From contig BLAL01000039.1 in the NCBI GenBank assembly GCA_015698045.1, forward strand, positions 162,391-226,390: 64,000 nt of DNA. Reading direction: 5' to 3'. This DNA comes from Rhizophagus clarus. Lineage: Eukaryota; Glomeromycota; Glomeromycetes; Glomerales; Glomeraceae. The position numbers and the translations under genes are program-made. This document shows, piece after piece, positions 24,599-35,128 of this stretch. Every line of letters starts with the position of its first letter. Positions within the stretch are counted from its first letter, which is position 1. The notes beneath the pieces are model-generated. The model was not told the origin of the DNA and did not search any database. It saw nothing but the letters and a program-made list of their open reading frames with translations.

Positions 24599-27477
24599 TC
24601 ATAATTTCCGCTTTGATACAAGTAAATCATAGTTATATTTATCACGCAATGTGTTAGGTAAAATAAGCATCAGCTTGGGATACTTGACTACTGCAAAATT
24701 GGCATATATAGTACATCCAGGAGTGAAATTTACTGGGATATTTCTAACAATTCCAAGGGATTCTGTGGGAGTAGTAGCAATACCCCTAAGGTCATATTTT
24801 TCTTTTGTATCAATTACTAGTTTTAATTGTTTAAATATATCCTTAGACATAATCAGAAAATTAGCACTAGGATCAACTGTGCTCACCGGAATCACTAGAC
24901 GCTTAATTTTACATTTAACAGTGATAACATCTGTGGCAGGATCTTTTTTCTGAATAAAATTTATCTCCATAGGTCCATCCAAAATATCCTCTTCATCTGA
25001 ATCTTGAGTTAAGGCAGGTATGCACTTTTTAGCCTGCTGAATTATGTATAGAAGATAATTCTCAAATTCGATCTGAATGATTTTGCGGATAGTTTCTTCT
25101 AAAGAAACCTGCTTAGTACCATGACTATCTTTATCTAATGAAGCATTATGGGCAGAAGACGAATTATTATTTTGCTTTACCTTACAAAGCTCAGATTTAT
25201 TAGAGACCTTAGACTTTGAGAATTTATCAGGATACCCATATTGCTCAGTATAATTCACTTTTTTTTCCATAATTTATATACACATGTGTATCATGTTTTT
25301 CAGAGTCTGAACCAGCTGAAGAATGATCAGAATTATAATCATTGTCCTCAGATTTAGACGTGTCATTATCAGAAAAAATGGAATTAGATTGTTTGTCTGC
25401 TGTAGCTATATGAACTCGACTACTTTTGGATTTGGAATCTTTAGTAAGTTTATTCAATAAGGCTTTGATTTTTTTTAATTTTTTTTCTAATCCTCCAAAA
25501 GGTAAGGACTTTGAACATTGACGCTGAGGTGTTTTGGCACCTCTGGTATCTTTTCTAACAAATTTGGCTAAGTTAGCTTCAATTCGTTCTAACCTTTTTT
25601 CCAATCCTTCATTATTATAGTCCAAGAATTCTGAACACTGAGTTGATTTGGTATCTATGATATCTTTTCTTATGAGTTTGTTGAGTTTGGCTAAATTAAT
25701 TTCGATTACTCCTAATCTTTTTTCCAATTCTTGATTAATATGACTATCAAAGATTGAAGTATTATTTGAATTAACTACATTTTCTAGTAGCTGTAAACGT
25801 TGGGCAAGTTTAGAATGCACCTGCATTGATTCTGCTAACTGTGCCTCCAAAGAAGCTATTTTGGAATTTAATTTTTCGATTTTAATTGAAGTAACTCCCT
25901 GAGAATTGATGACTTGGGGTTGGATTTGGTTACCTATAGTAACAGACTGAGAGAATAGATTTGGTCCAGCTTGACGTTCTATCCAACATTTTCTGAGATC
26001 AGCAAAAAAATTATCTATAGTTTGGTGACCTGCACTTCTCATAGTCATGTATATTTTTACACTATTATGAAGATCTAGAGGTAAGTGAGTATATAATGCT
26101 GGTAATACCTGATCATCTGCAAAACCAACTATATGTTTTCAAACTCTAGATTCATAAATATTGGAAGAATCCGTTAGGTTAAATCTTTCTTGTATTAATG
26201 ATTGTAAAGCTAATTTAGCATTTCCAGCCATCACTTCTCAATATTTATGCTGAAGTCAAACTGTAAATGTGGCAGGTGAATTAATAGCAGGAGTATTATT
26301 CGTATAGGGATCATTTGCTGGTACTGGGGAAAATTTATCCTCCATTTTAGATTTTAGGATATCACATTTCTGAGCATCAACAAAAGTGTTTGCATTAGCA
26401 TTATTGGTGGCTGTAATTATGGCACCAGCAGATTTAAATACATTTGTAACTTTTTGAATATATTTATCTGGTGTATATTGCCCTGTGTAATTTGGAATTT
26501 GCCCAAAAGATGAGGATAATATTTGATAAATTTCATGAACGATGGCCATGTTTCCTAATGAATTATTCTGAAGTGCTAAAATTTGTTCCTGCAAATTTAA
26601 AATATTCTGCCGAACATCATAAATCTTATTTTTCCATTTCTCATATCGCTCATAAAGCCTATCGTGATTATACTCTAATAAACCTATATCACCGTTATAC
26701 TGATGCAACTGGTGAGCATTTCTCCTATACTCAGCAATTCATCCATCTTTCTGCTTACTTATTATCTGAAGTGCAATTTTTTCACGTAATAGTTTTTTAG
26801 ATCTAAACCACCATACTCATCACTCATTTGCTTCATTCAATAAAGACTTTGTATACATTTGTTTAATACGTCTTCTTTGAACTCTAACGTCATTTACATA
26901 TTGAATGATAGCATTTAAAGCCATAGTAGCCTCATTAAAACAGTTAGCAATATTAGCAGGTATTGGAATTGCTCTTCGATCAAAATATAAATGAAGTCCT
27001 GCTAAAGCATCAGAAAAAGCTTAACGGTCATTTAAGATTCTAACTAAAGGGTCAGCATTTCTTAATTATGTCATATCTTTTTGTCTTTGGCTATATGATT
27101 TCTCTATAACATTTTTTTTGCTGATAAATTCGCTAATTCTTGTTTTAAGATGCTCAACCTTATTTTCAAACTCTAAAATTCAATTATCTTGAACAGATGC
27201 AACCTCCTCTTTGAATTTTTTATCTTGCTGTAATACTTGTAGTTGTTTTTGCAGATCAGATATTTGGGATTTAAGTTCCACTATCTTATCTTCATGAGCT
27301 ATAATAGTTTTATCCTGTAATGAGATAGTTCGATAGCACTGTTCAAGCTTCTTTAAAAGGGAGCAAATTTTTTTTTCATTATTTTTATTAATAGAAATCT
27401 CATCTTGGAGCTCATCATAAAGCTTGTGGTTCGTATCTAAAAGCTGTGAATATACTAGATGATTGTGATAGATCCAT
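24599..27477 (-). pseudogene. Gag-like coiled-coil protein with retropepsin-like C-terminus
   Basis: A long minus-strand gene, read from about 27,477 (ATG MDLSQSS, then a frameshift). N-terminal coiled coil (27,440-27,120) and a charged middle are followed by a Gag/capsid-like part, with LNEANE near 26,820, GQIPNYTGQYTPDKYIQKV near 26,490, ILKSKMEDKFSPVPANDPY near 26,330 and DNFFADLRKCWIERQAG near 25,990-25,950. Then come a second coiled coil with repeated LEKRLxxIExNLAK, an acidic Ser/Asp patch, a one-base shift at the A8 run 25260, and a beta-rich domain (about 24,980-24,600). In that domain VDPSANFLIMS stands where retropepsins have D-T/S-G-A; Gly is replaced by Ser, so activity is doubtful. 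Seven TGA and two TAA codons interrupt it; all TGAs fit Arg and both TAAs fit Gln. No reverse transcriptase follows. It is divergent from the integrase next door. Confidence 0.65.
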
Positions 27478-27508
27478 ATGATGAGGTAGTTCTCGTCTGT
27501 AGGCTTCT

Positions 27509-28170
27509 ATATTATAATATACCTGGTTTTTATCCCAATGCAAAAAAATTACATAAAGTATGTCAGGAGGAAGGATATTTTTTTCGATTAAAAGATATTA
27601 CAAAATAGTTAAAACATCAATATAACTATCAAATCTTTCTACAGCCATTATCATGTAAAGCTATTGCGAGTTTTTCAAAGATTAAGATTCCAAATAAGGT
27701 TCATCAATGCGATATATTGCTCTATACTCATGATCGAGATGGTGGAAGGGTATTTGTTTGCACTCTCCTAGTTATTGATGTGGCAACACATTTTAAGGAC
27801 GGATGCACACTAACATCAAGAAATAGCTTAGAAATCTGGATTGCGATTAAAGATATCTATAAAGATCCTTCTAACCCTCTTACTTGGCCAAAATTATTAA
27901 TGACTGATGGTGATGCTTCGTTCTGAGGTGTATTTTCACGAGGAATGCAACAGTATAATGTTATAATATGTGTTGTCGACCTTTATAGTTTTGAGAGTTT
28001 GGCTTTCATTAAAGCATTTAAGAAAACAATAGCAAAATTAACATACAAAGTCCAATATGTTATAGAGGGATGATTAACTGATGGAGAGCGATCAAGAATA
28101 TTTAAGAGAATCCTTAAGAAGTATATTGATTATCTGAATAATAGTAAAATTTGCCTTATTGGGATGTCAC
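27509..28170 (+). pseudogene. rve-type integrase, 5' part (split by hAT insertion)
   Basis: The frame begins around YYNIPGFYPNAKKLHKV and runs into a retroviral-type integrase core. The first Asp is in VIDVATHF (27777) and the second in LLMTDGDASF (27906-27914). The expected Glu position, in FIKAFKKTIAKL (28011), reads Lys. Stops: TAG near 27617, TGA at 27924-27926 and TGA near 28070. The gene reads to IGM and is then cut by the hAT element at 28,171. Its 5' end nearly abuts the Gag-like gene on the other strand, so they probably shared a bidirectional promoter. Such DDE integrases insert Polinton/Maverick-type and retroviral DNA. The Lys suggests a dead enzyme. Confidence 0.78.
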
Positions 28171-31100
28171 TAGAGATGTGCCGTGTTATATAACAAAATG
28201 TTATATAACATATATAACTGTTATATAACGGTTATATAACCAAGAGGTATTTTAAGGTATATAATTATTTTGTATAATATTTTACTATCTAATAATTATA
28301 AAAGAATAAAATATATATTATTAGATTTGTCTTATTAAGATGAATCAAATGGTGACAATTTTATGCTTCTAATATCAATATAAAATAAGTTATTATAATT
28401 TAAAAATTTTTAAACATTTAAAGTTATCTTAAAATTTATTGGTACTAAAAGTATAAAATAATTAAATTTAATGCATATTTGTGAATTAAATCTGATGTAA
28501 TGTGTTTTAGATTTTTATAATTATTAGATGTCAAAATATATATCAAATAAACTTATTATTTAAAAAAAGTGTTTTTTGCAATTATCTCATTATTTACTAA
28601 TCCTATTTCAATATCCTTTTTTTGTTTTGAAGGGGGCATTAAGAGCTATAAAATAAAAAAAAGATTTTTAAAATCTGATCACTAGATCATGAGATAATGT
28701 CTTAAATAGATTTTTTTAATATTAACTTTCATTTTATATAATAATTTAATGCTAATATCTCAAGATCTACAAATCCTATTTCAATGATCTTTTTTTTATC
28801 TTAAAGAGTGCATTGAGAGCTATAAAAACAAAAAAAGATCTTTAAAATCTGATCATTGGATCACAAGATAATATCTTAAATTGGTTTTTTTTATATTAAT
28901 TTTTATTTTATATAATAAATTAATGCTGATCTTAAATGTATCACCACTTAAATTTGGAAATTGATTATCAAATGCTTTAACCTAATATAAAATTAAACTT
29001 TTACACAAATTTTCCATATATATATATGCATTTTTTTTTACCTACGGTTTGTAAAAAAAATTTATTTATTTTTTTTTTTAATTTTTTTATAAAATTTTTA
29101 TTATGACACGTACTCTTGACCCTATTTGGAATCATTTTAAAAAATCAGCTGAAAGAAAAACAGATCAAGCTGGAACAAAGCAGCATTATATAGCAACATG
29201 TAATTTTTGTGATACTATAATGACTGGACAACCTAAAAGAATGAAAATTCATTTAAATAAAAATTGTCCAAATGTACCACTTGAAGTTAAAAATCAATAT
29301 AAAAATAAAGACAAAGAACAAGAATCTTTTGATATTAATGATGATAATACAGATGATAATACTGAAGATAATGTTAGTAATGAAAAAGAAGAAATTGATA
29401 CTGCAATTGCACGTGCATTTTATGCTAGCGGAATTCCATTAGCAACTATTGAAAATCCTTTTATTATTCAAGCATTACATAAAATTAATCCAGAATATCA
29501 TCCTCCTTCCCGAAAATCATTGTCAACAACTTTACTTGAAAAAGAATATAAACAAGTTTCTGCTGATATGAAAAAACAAATAAAAAATTCTAATTATATT
29601 TGTCTTACAAGTGATGGTTGGACAAATATACATCAACAACCTATAATTAATTTTATGATTACTACACCACAACCAATTTTCTGGAAAGCATTAGAATCTA
29701 AAGAAAATTCACATACTGGTGAATATATTGCTGAGCAGTTTGATATTGTTATTAAAGAAATTGGTATATCAAAAATTGCAGCTGTAATTACTGATAATGC
29801 AAGTAATATGAAAAAAGCACATAGTATTCTTCAAAAAGATTATCCAAATATAATATTTTTAGGTAATAATTTTTATTTAATTTAATTTTTTAAAATTATT
29901 TCTAAAATTTTTTAATTTTTTTTTAAGGTTGTTTTGCACATAATATCAATCTTCTTATTAAATCCGTTATTGAATTGGCTTTAATTAAAGAAACTATTAC
30001 ACCAGTACAGGAAATTATTAAGTTTTTTAAAAGGCATCATATTGAAAATACTTGTTTAGAACGATTGCAAATTGAAAAAATAGGAAAAACAATTAAATTT
30101 AATTTGCCAGTAATTACAAGATGGGGTTCACATTACATTTGTTTACAATCTTTTCTTGCTAGTAAAAAAGCATTACAGGTAAAATCTATATATTATTTTT
30201 GAAAAATTTAAAAGTTTAAAAATTATTTATTTATTATATATTTATATTATAGAATGTTGTTTTTGAAGAATGTGTTAGAAAATCAATACCATCATCACTT
30301 AATTCCAAACTTATAGATACTGAGGGATTTTGTGTTAATATTGAAGAAATATGTCAATTATTAGAACCATTTACAAAAATTATACGAGAATTTGAAAGTA
30401 ATCAACTTAATTTATCATTAGTTTATGATAGGTTTGTAATTTTACTAAAATTTTTTTATTTTTAATTTAATATATATATAATAATAAGTAATATTTTTTT
30501 ATTATAGATATACAAAGTTAAAAAATGAAATTAAACAGTTGACTAATACTTCTTTAAAAGATATTATTCTTGATAAATGTACACTACGTTGGGAAAAAAT
30601 GTATCATCCAGCAATTATTATTGCTTACTATTTAGATCCAAGATATCATGGTCAAGATTTAACAGATGAATATCCTTTTTCAATGATTGCAGAAGAAACA
30701 TCAAAATTTGTAAATCAGGATTTAAGTGGTCAATTAGTAAAAGAATTATTATGGTATAATAATAAAACAGGACCATTTAATTCTTCAATATTTTGGAAAT
30801 TAGAAGCAATAAGTAATCCAATTGATTGGTGGAATGGATTTCAACAAGAAGTACCAGTTCTTAGTAAGTTTGCAGTAAAATTAATGTCAATTCCAGCATC
30901 AAATGCTGCTTCAGAAAGAAATTGGTCAAATTTTGGTTTTATTCAAAATATAAAAAGAAATAGATTAACAAATGAAAGAACTTTTAAATTAGTATCTATA
31001 TATTCTAATCTTCGTTTAGCTAATGGTCAAAAATTAAATGATGATAATATAAATGAAGAAGAATTAGAAAATTTAGATGAAATTATAGTAATTGAAGAAT

Positions 31101-31993
31101 CTGAAGAAAGTAATATTGAACATTAAATATTTATAATCTAAATTTTATATTATATAAGATTATAGTTTATTTATTTACTTTATTAAAAATTTTATATATT
31201 ATATATTTTTATGTATTATTAAATATTTATTAATAAATAAATTTTTTATATTAAATATTATATTTATAATTATATAATAAATTTTAATTATTAAATTTTA
31301 CCAATAATATAACTTTTAAAATCAAAAATTGTATGTATTTTTATATACTTTACAAGTTTACTTAAAATATTAAAATAAGTTTTAAAAGTAAATTTTAAGA
31401 AAAATTAATTTTTTTGATTTTTTTCTTTATATAGATAAAATCAAATTTTGGATTTATAACCTTTTTTGGTGCCTTAAATAAACTTGTAGAGCATATAAAA
31501 ATACATATAAATAATGTAAAAAAAAGTAAAAATACATAAAAAATATGATAATAATCATATATCTGTATTTAAAAAATATTATTTATATATAAAAAACAAT
31601 TATTTATCATCTTTAACAATTAATTTCTAATTAATTACTGGCTTAATTTTTATAAAATTTGATTTATTTAAATCTTTTTAATTAAAAGTTTTATTTTCTA
31701 GGTGTTTTGAAATAGAGTTTATTTAATTTTAAAAAGTATAATAAATTTTTAATTTTTCAATTTGTAATTTTAAGTAATTTTAATTATAAACGCCATTTAA
31801 ATGTATAGTTAACAATGTTAATTTTGATTGTAATAGTTTAATCTTTACTTTACCTTTTATATTTACTGATTAAAATAGTCAAATTAACAAATTTATGAAT
31901 AAAACGTTATATATGTTATATAACTGTTATATAATGTTATATATGTTATATAACCGTTATATAACATATATAACCGTTATATGCCCATCTCTA
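28171..31993. mobile_element. Autonomous hAT transposon, 3.8 kb
   Basis: The ends TAGAGATGTGC (28171) and the complement of TAGAGATGGGC (ending 31993) are short hAT-type inverted repeats. The target duplication is GATGTCAC at 28163-28170 and GATGCCAC at 31994-32001, 8 bp with one difference. Both subterminal zones hold many GTTATATAAC copies, the usual binding-site clusters of hAT transposases. It carries an uninterrupted transposase gene and sits in the integrase pseudogene, so it came later than the host gene. Confidence 0.9.
29103..31126 (+). CDS. hAT-family transposase, four exons, apparently intact
   Basis: The model joins 29103-29862, 29928-30178, 30253-30431 and 30508-31126. All introns have GT-AG ends and phases match, giving 602 residues without stops. 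Residues ~9-55 form a BED zinc finger (WNHFKK, C-NFC, H-LNKNC). A DUF659-like segment has CLTSDGWTN and AAVITDNASNMKKAH, carrying catalytic-type Asp residues of the RNase-H-like core. GCFAHNINLL and VITRWGSHY follow. The C-terminal dimerisation region has PASNAASERNWSNFGFIQNIKRNRL-type sequence, followed by an acidic tail. It catalyses excision and insertion of the surrounding element, binding the GTTATATAAC subterminal motifs. The intact frame contrasts with the ruined genes around it. Confidence 0.92.
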
Positions 31994-32961
31994 GATGCCA
32001 CCAGCTCGTGCTATGACTTTGGAAGAGTTGAATCAAAGCCTTCTAAAAAACTAAAGCATGCAATCGGAAAAGATGAAGAGATAAAATTACAAAAAGGTAC
32101 AGCAGTTAGATATCTGTTAAAAGCAGGCGAGTTGAAAGGAGACCATAGACGTAGAGCAACCAATCCATATTAGAGCTTGTGTGTCTTTAAGATAAAAAGA
32201 GTTATTATTGCCTTATTGGGAAAAATCCACTACAACCTGTCTTATATTATCTTGGGGATGAACTCATTGAATCAACTGCTCATTTGATGGGACGAAATCT
32301 TAAAAGATTCTTTAAATATGAGGAACTCCAAGTAATTAAAGAACCAGATAAAATTGAGTATCCACCTGATGAATTTATGCAAAAATACCACCCTACTGGA
32401 TTTATCCATTATATTCAAGTTTCTAGTGATAAAATAGCTGAAGCAGTTCTGAAGAGTTTAGTTCAACAATATGCTGAGAAGCGTGATGGTGAATGTCTTG
32501 AAAAAACTAGGCAAATAAATGGCCACGATGTATATCTTTAGTCATGTGAGAATGGTGCACATCAGTGGAAATATCCACTAAAATATATCATGAAAAAATT
32601 TGAATGGTGCCTGCTATGTTACCATAGAAGTGGTGAATGTCAATGCCGATACATTTTCAAAGATCTGTTAGGCAAAAAATTCTCATTACGCAGGCTGAAT
32701 TTTTTGGATAGAATGCAACTCGATGGATATAATGAGAAATTGCGTCTTGCATTCGAATACCAGGGTCCTCAACACTATCGTCACAATAGTCTGTATCATC
32801 AGAAAAATGAAAGTTTAGAAACACAGAAGATTCATGATCAGAAAAAGCAGGATATATGCAAGAATCAAGGTATATGTCTTATTGAAATTCCTTATACCGC
32901 TAATCTCCTGTCCTTTATTAGACATACTCTAATCGAAAAAGGGTTTTTGAATAATTCCTGA
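31994..32961 (+). pseudogene. Integrase 3' part fused to a zinc-ribbon/VSR-like nuclease
   Basis: The integrase resumes right after the hAT target duplication (PPARAMTLEEL), shifts frame near 32,050 and reads RRRATNPY*SL, an SH3-like C-terminal region. After another shift it reads, in one frame, from MMGRNLKRFFKYEELQVI (32284) through IEYPPDEF into a new domain, so integrase and nuclease appear fused. The new domain has a Cys/His cluster ([10 protein letters not shown]...[14 protein letters not shown]), typical of a zinc-binding fold before VSR-like nucleases, then [20 protein letters not shown], in which Asp and Glu match a PD-(D/E)XK core, and ICLIEIPY. Stops are TAG at 32173 and TAG at 32541. 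The nuclease could nick element ends or host DNA. The fusion may be an artefact of a lost stop. Confidence 0.65.
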
Positions 32962-33060
32962 AACTAGTTTTAGGAGAACTATTTTCTTGGCAATTTTCCA
33001 TGATGGCCATCACGCAAATTTGTAAAATTATTTTTAGAATATCATTAGTAATAGTTCGAT

Positions 33061-33824
33061 ATGAAAATAAAGAAACTTGAACCAGTTGAAAGGCTTGTAT
33101 ATCACATCAACGAGATTAAAGATGCCAAAAAATATAATGGACATTCGAGTGTTTCCCAATAGCCTTTCATTTTGGGTATTTTTGGCCGTACTAATACAGG
33201 AAAAAGTAATGAGGTTCTTAATCTCATACTTGGAACTAAGCTCTATCAAATGTTTAATGGAAAAAAACACTCTATATCAAGAATGATGATATACTATTGA
33301 TTGGCCACAATCTTAAGGAGAATAAATATTTGTATCTCAAATCAGCCTAACAAATAATTGCTAATAGTCAAAAGCCATATCGTGAAAATATTTCATTCTG
33401 AGCTTTAAAGTCTAATAAGATCCCTAAGGTAAATTCATTCTCTTCAGATAGGGGTACAGTAACTATATTTGAAGATGTATGTGCCAATCCAAAGAAAGTG
33501 CAGGAGAAAATTATTCCTTATTTTCTTGAGGGACGCCATTACAATATCAGTTCGATATATGTATCCCAGAGTTACTTTGACTGCCCAAAAATAATACAAA
33601 AAAATCTTTCACACATTTGTCTATTCAATGGGTTGTGCACTATAGACGAGCTGAGCAGAATTGTGCGTCAATATGCTAATGACTGGCATAGTGTGATTAA
33701 GATTATTGACAAGACTTTATGTGAACAAAAATTCATTGTTTTTGATTTAACCATACCTCGCGAATATCCATATAGAATACGTCTCAGCTGGAACCAAATT
33801 TTGGAAAAAAGTACTCCCAACTAA
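33061..33824 (+). pseudogene. A32-like DNA-packaging ATPase
   Basis: FtsK/HerA-type ATPase that drives genome packaging in many large DNA viruses and Polinton-like elements. From ATG 33061 (MKIKKLEPVERLV) a TAG lies just before [13 protein letters not shown] (Walker A, 33175-33213). After a frameshift near 33,280, Walker B TIFEDVC falls at 33,465-33,482, and the sensor-like motif [20 protein letters not shown] at 33,555-33,614. The end at 33824 is intact. There is also a TAA near 33,350 and a TGA near 33,400 (fits Arg). Usual length is about 240-260 residues; this is about 254 codons. It follows the integrase/nuclease gene on the same strand. Confidence 0.82.
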
Positions 33825-33840
33825 TGAATAGAATTATCAC

Positions 33841-34539
33841 TCAAGCTATTGATGAAGTGAGACGAAATGTATATTTTTTCTGAATCTCTAGATCATATTC
33901 AGATTTGCTATGTCTCTTCATCCATAGTTTCCTTTCATTAATATTAGAATATATTTCCAGTTCTATATTTATATCATTATAATTTGTATAAGAAGCGATC
34001 ATATCAACAAAAGCGATAATTTTCCTGTCTTTAGTAGAAATAATATTTTCCAGATGCCTGCATTTATTCTCTAACATGTCAATGGACTTTTCAGCTGATG
34101 CAATGGCTTTCTTCGTATCAGTTTTGAAAGAAGTTACTGAATTTGATAATTGGCTGACTTTTTCACTACTCTTTTCCAAAGACCTGATTATAGCTACCTT
34201 ACGAGACTTATACTGCTCTTGCAAATCAAGAAGCTCTTTAATCTTTTTTTCTAATACCTGTTTTGATATACACAATTCCTCATTTTCTTGCTTTAACAAA
34301 GTTTCACAGTCGCTAGTAATAGGCTTCATCTTCTGACGCTCTTTTTGCTTAATGTAATTTCCAACTGCCTTATTTAATAAATCTTTCACTTTGGGATGGA
34401 TACTACTTGCCTGTTCTAGCGATAATAGATGTTTTCGTGAAGTAAGACATCACCATGTATCTATTTTGATGGAACGAGGAAGCTGGTTAAGTTGCTTTGA
34501 GTAATATATGTGAAAAGATGGTATTAGTATACCGGTCAT
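33841..34539 (-). pseudogene. Coiled-coil protein, one TGA
   Basis: ATG 34539 starts MTGILIPSFHIYYSKQLNQL. An in-frame TGA follows IKIDTW (Arg fits), then CLTSRKHLLSLEQ and a long coiled coil (CISKQVLEKKIKELLDLQEQ and onwards, about 100 residues) to the stop at 33841. The total is about 233 codons. It converges tail-to-tail with the ATPase. The length and coil suggest a structural or scaffolding protein; no family is recognised. Confidence 0.5.
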
Positions 34540-34776
34540 ATTTTATAGATAATAAAAAAATTTTGAGAATTTTATAGATTCAGAAATTTTATAAGAAAAA
34601 ATTTTGAGAATTTTACACTATATTTTATACATTCAGAATATAGTCATACACGTTAATATCACGAGAGATCAGCTAGAAAGCTCTGATCAAATATGCACAT
34701 GACACCTGGTCATTAGTTAACAAGAAAAGATCATTTTGGCAGGGACCTGCTGAAATTTTGCCAAATTAATACATGA

Positions 34777-34963
34777 TCATATTTTTTGTGATACAGATAA
34801 CAAGTTTTTTATTAATTTGTTTTGCAATAACTTGTCTTCCAATTTTGCAACTCTGGCCTTAAGCTTAAGATTCTCAGCTATAATTTTATTGTTCGACCTT
34901 AAGCTCGCTAATGCATTGTTTTAATGAATTGATTTCGTTGGGACCATCTATTTCAGATTGCAT
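34777..34963 (-). pseudogene. Small coiled-coil protein with a frameshift
   Basis: ATG 34963 reads MQSEIDGPNEINSLKQCISE; a one-base shift near 34,895 then moves to NNKIIAENLKLKARVAKLED and the stop at 34777. The total is about 62 codons. The Leu/Lys heptads indicate a short coiled coil like the gene at 33.8-34.5 kb. Function unknown. Confidence 0.35.
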
Positions 34964-35128
34964 GCTTGCGTAATATAGTAATATTCATGCTTAATAAGTT
35001 ATTATTCAAAAGTAAAAAATTACATATTTTTCTAAGAAAATTTTATTATAAATTAAATACAAGATTCGAGAACTTGCCCATAATACATGATATTTTTATG
35101 CTAAATACACGGAAAATATCTACACTAA

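Noticed and set aside
25245..25270. Programmed frameshift between Gag-like and protease-like parts at the A8 run
   Set aside because: The shift needed is +1 (or -2), not the usual -1 on A AAA AAA, and the gene has other random breaks; a one-base indel is more likely.
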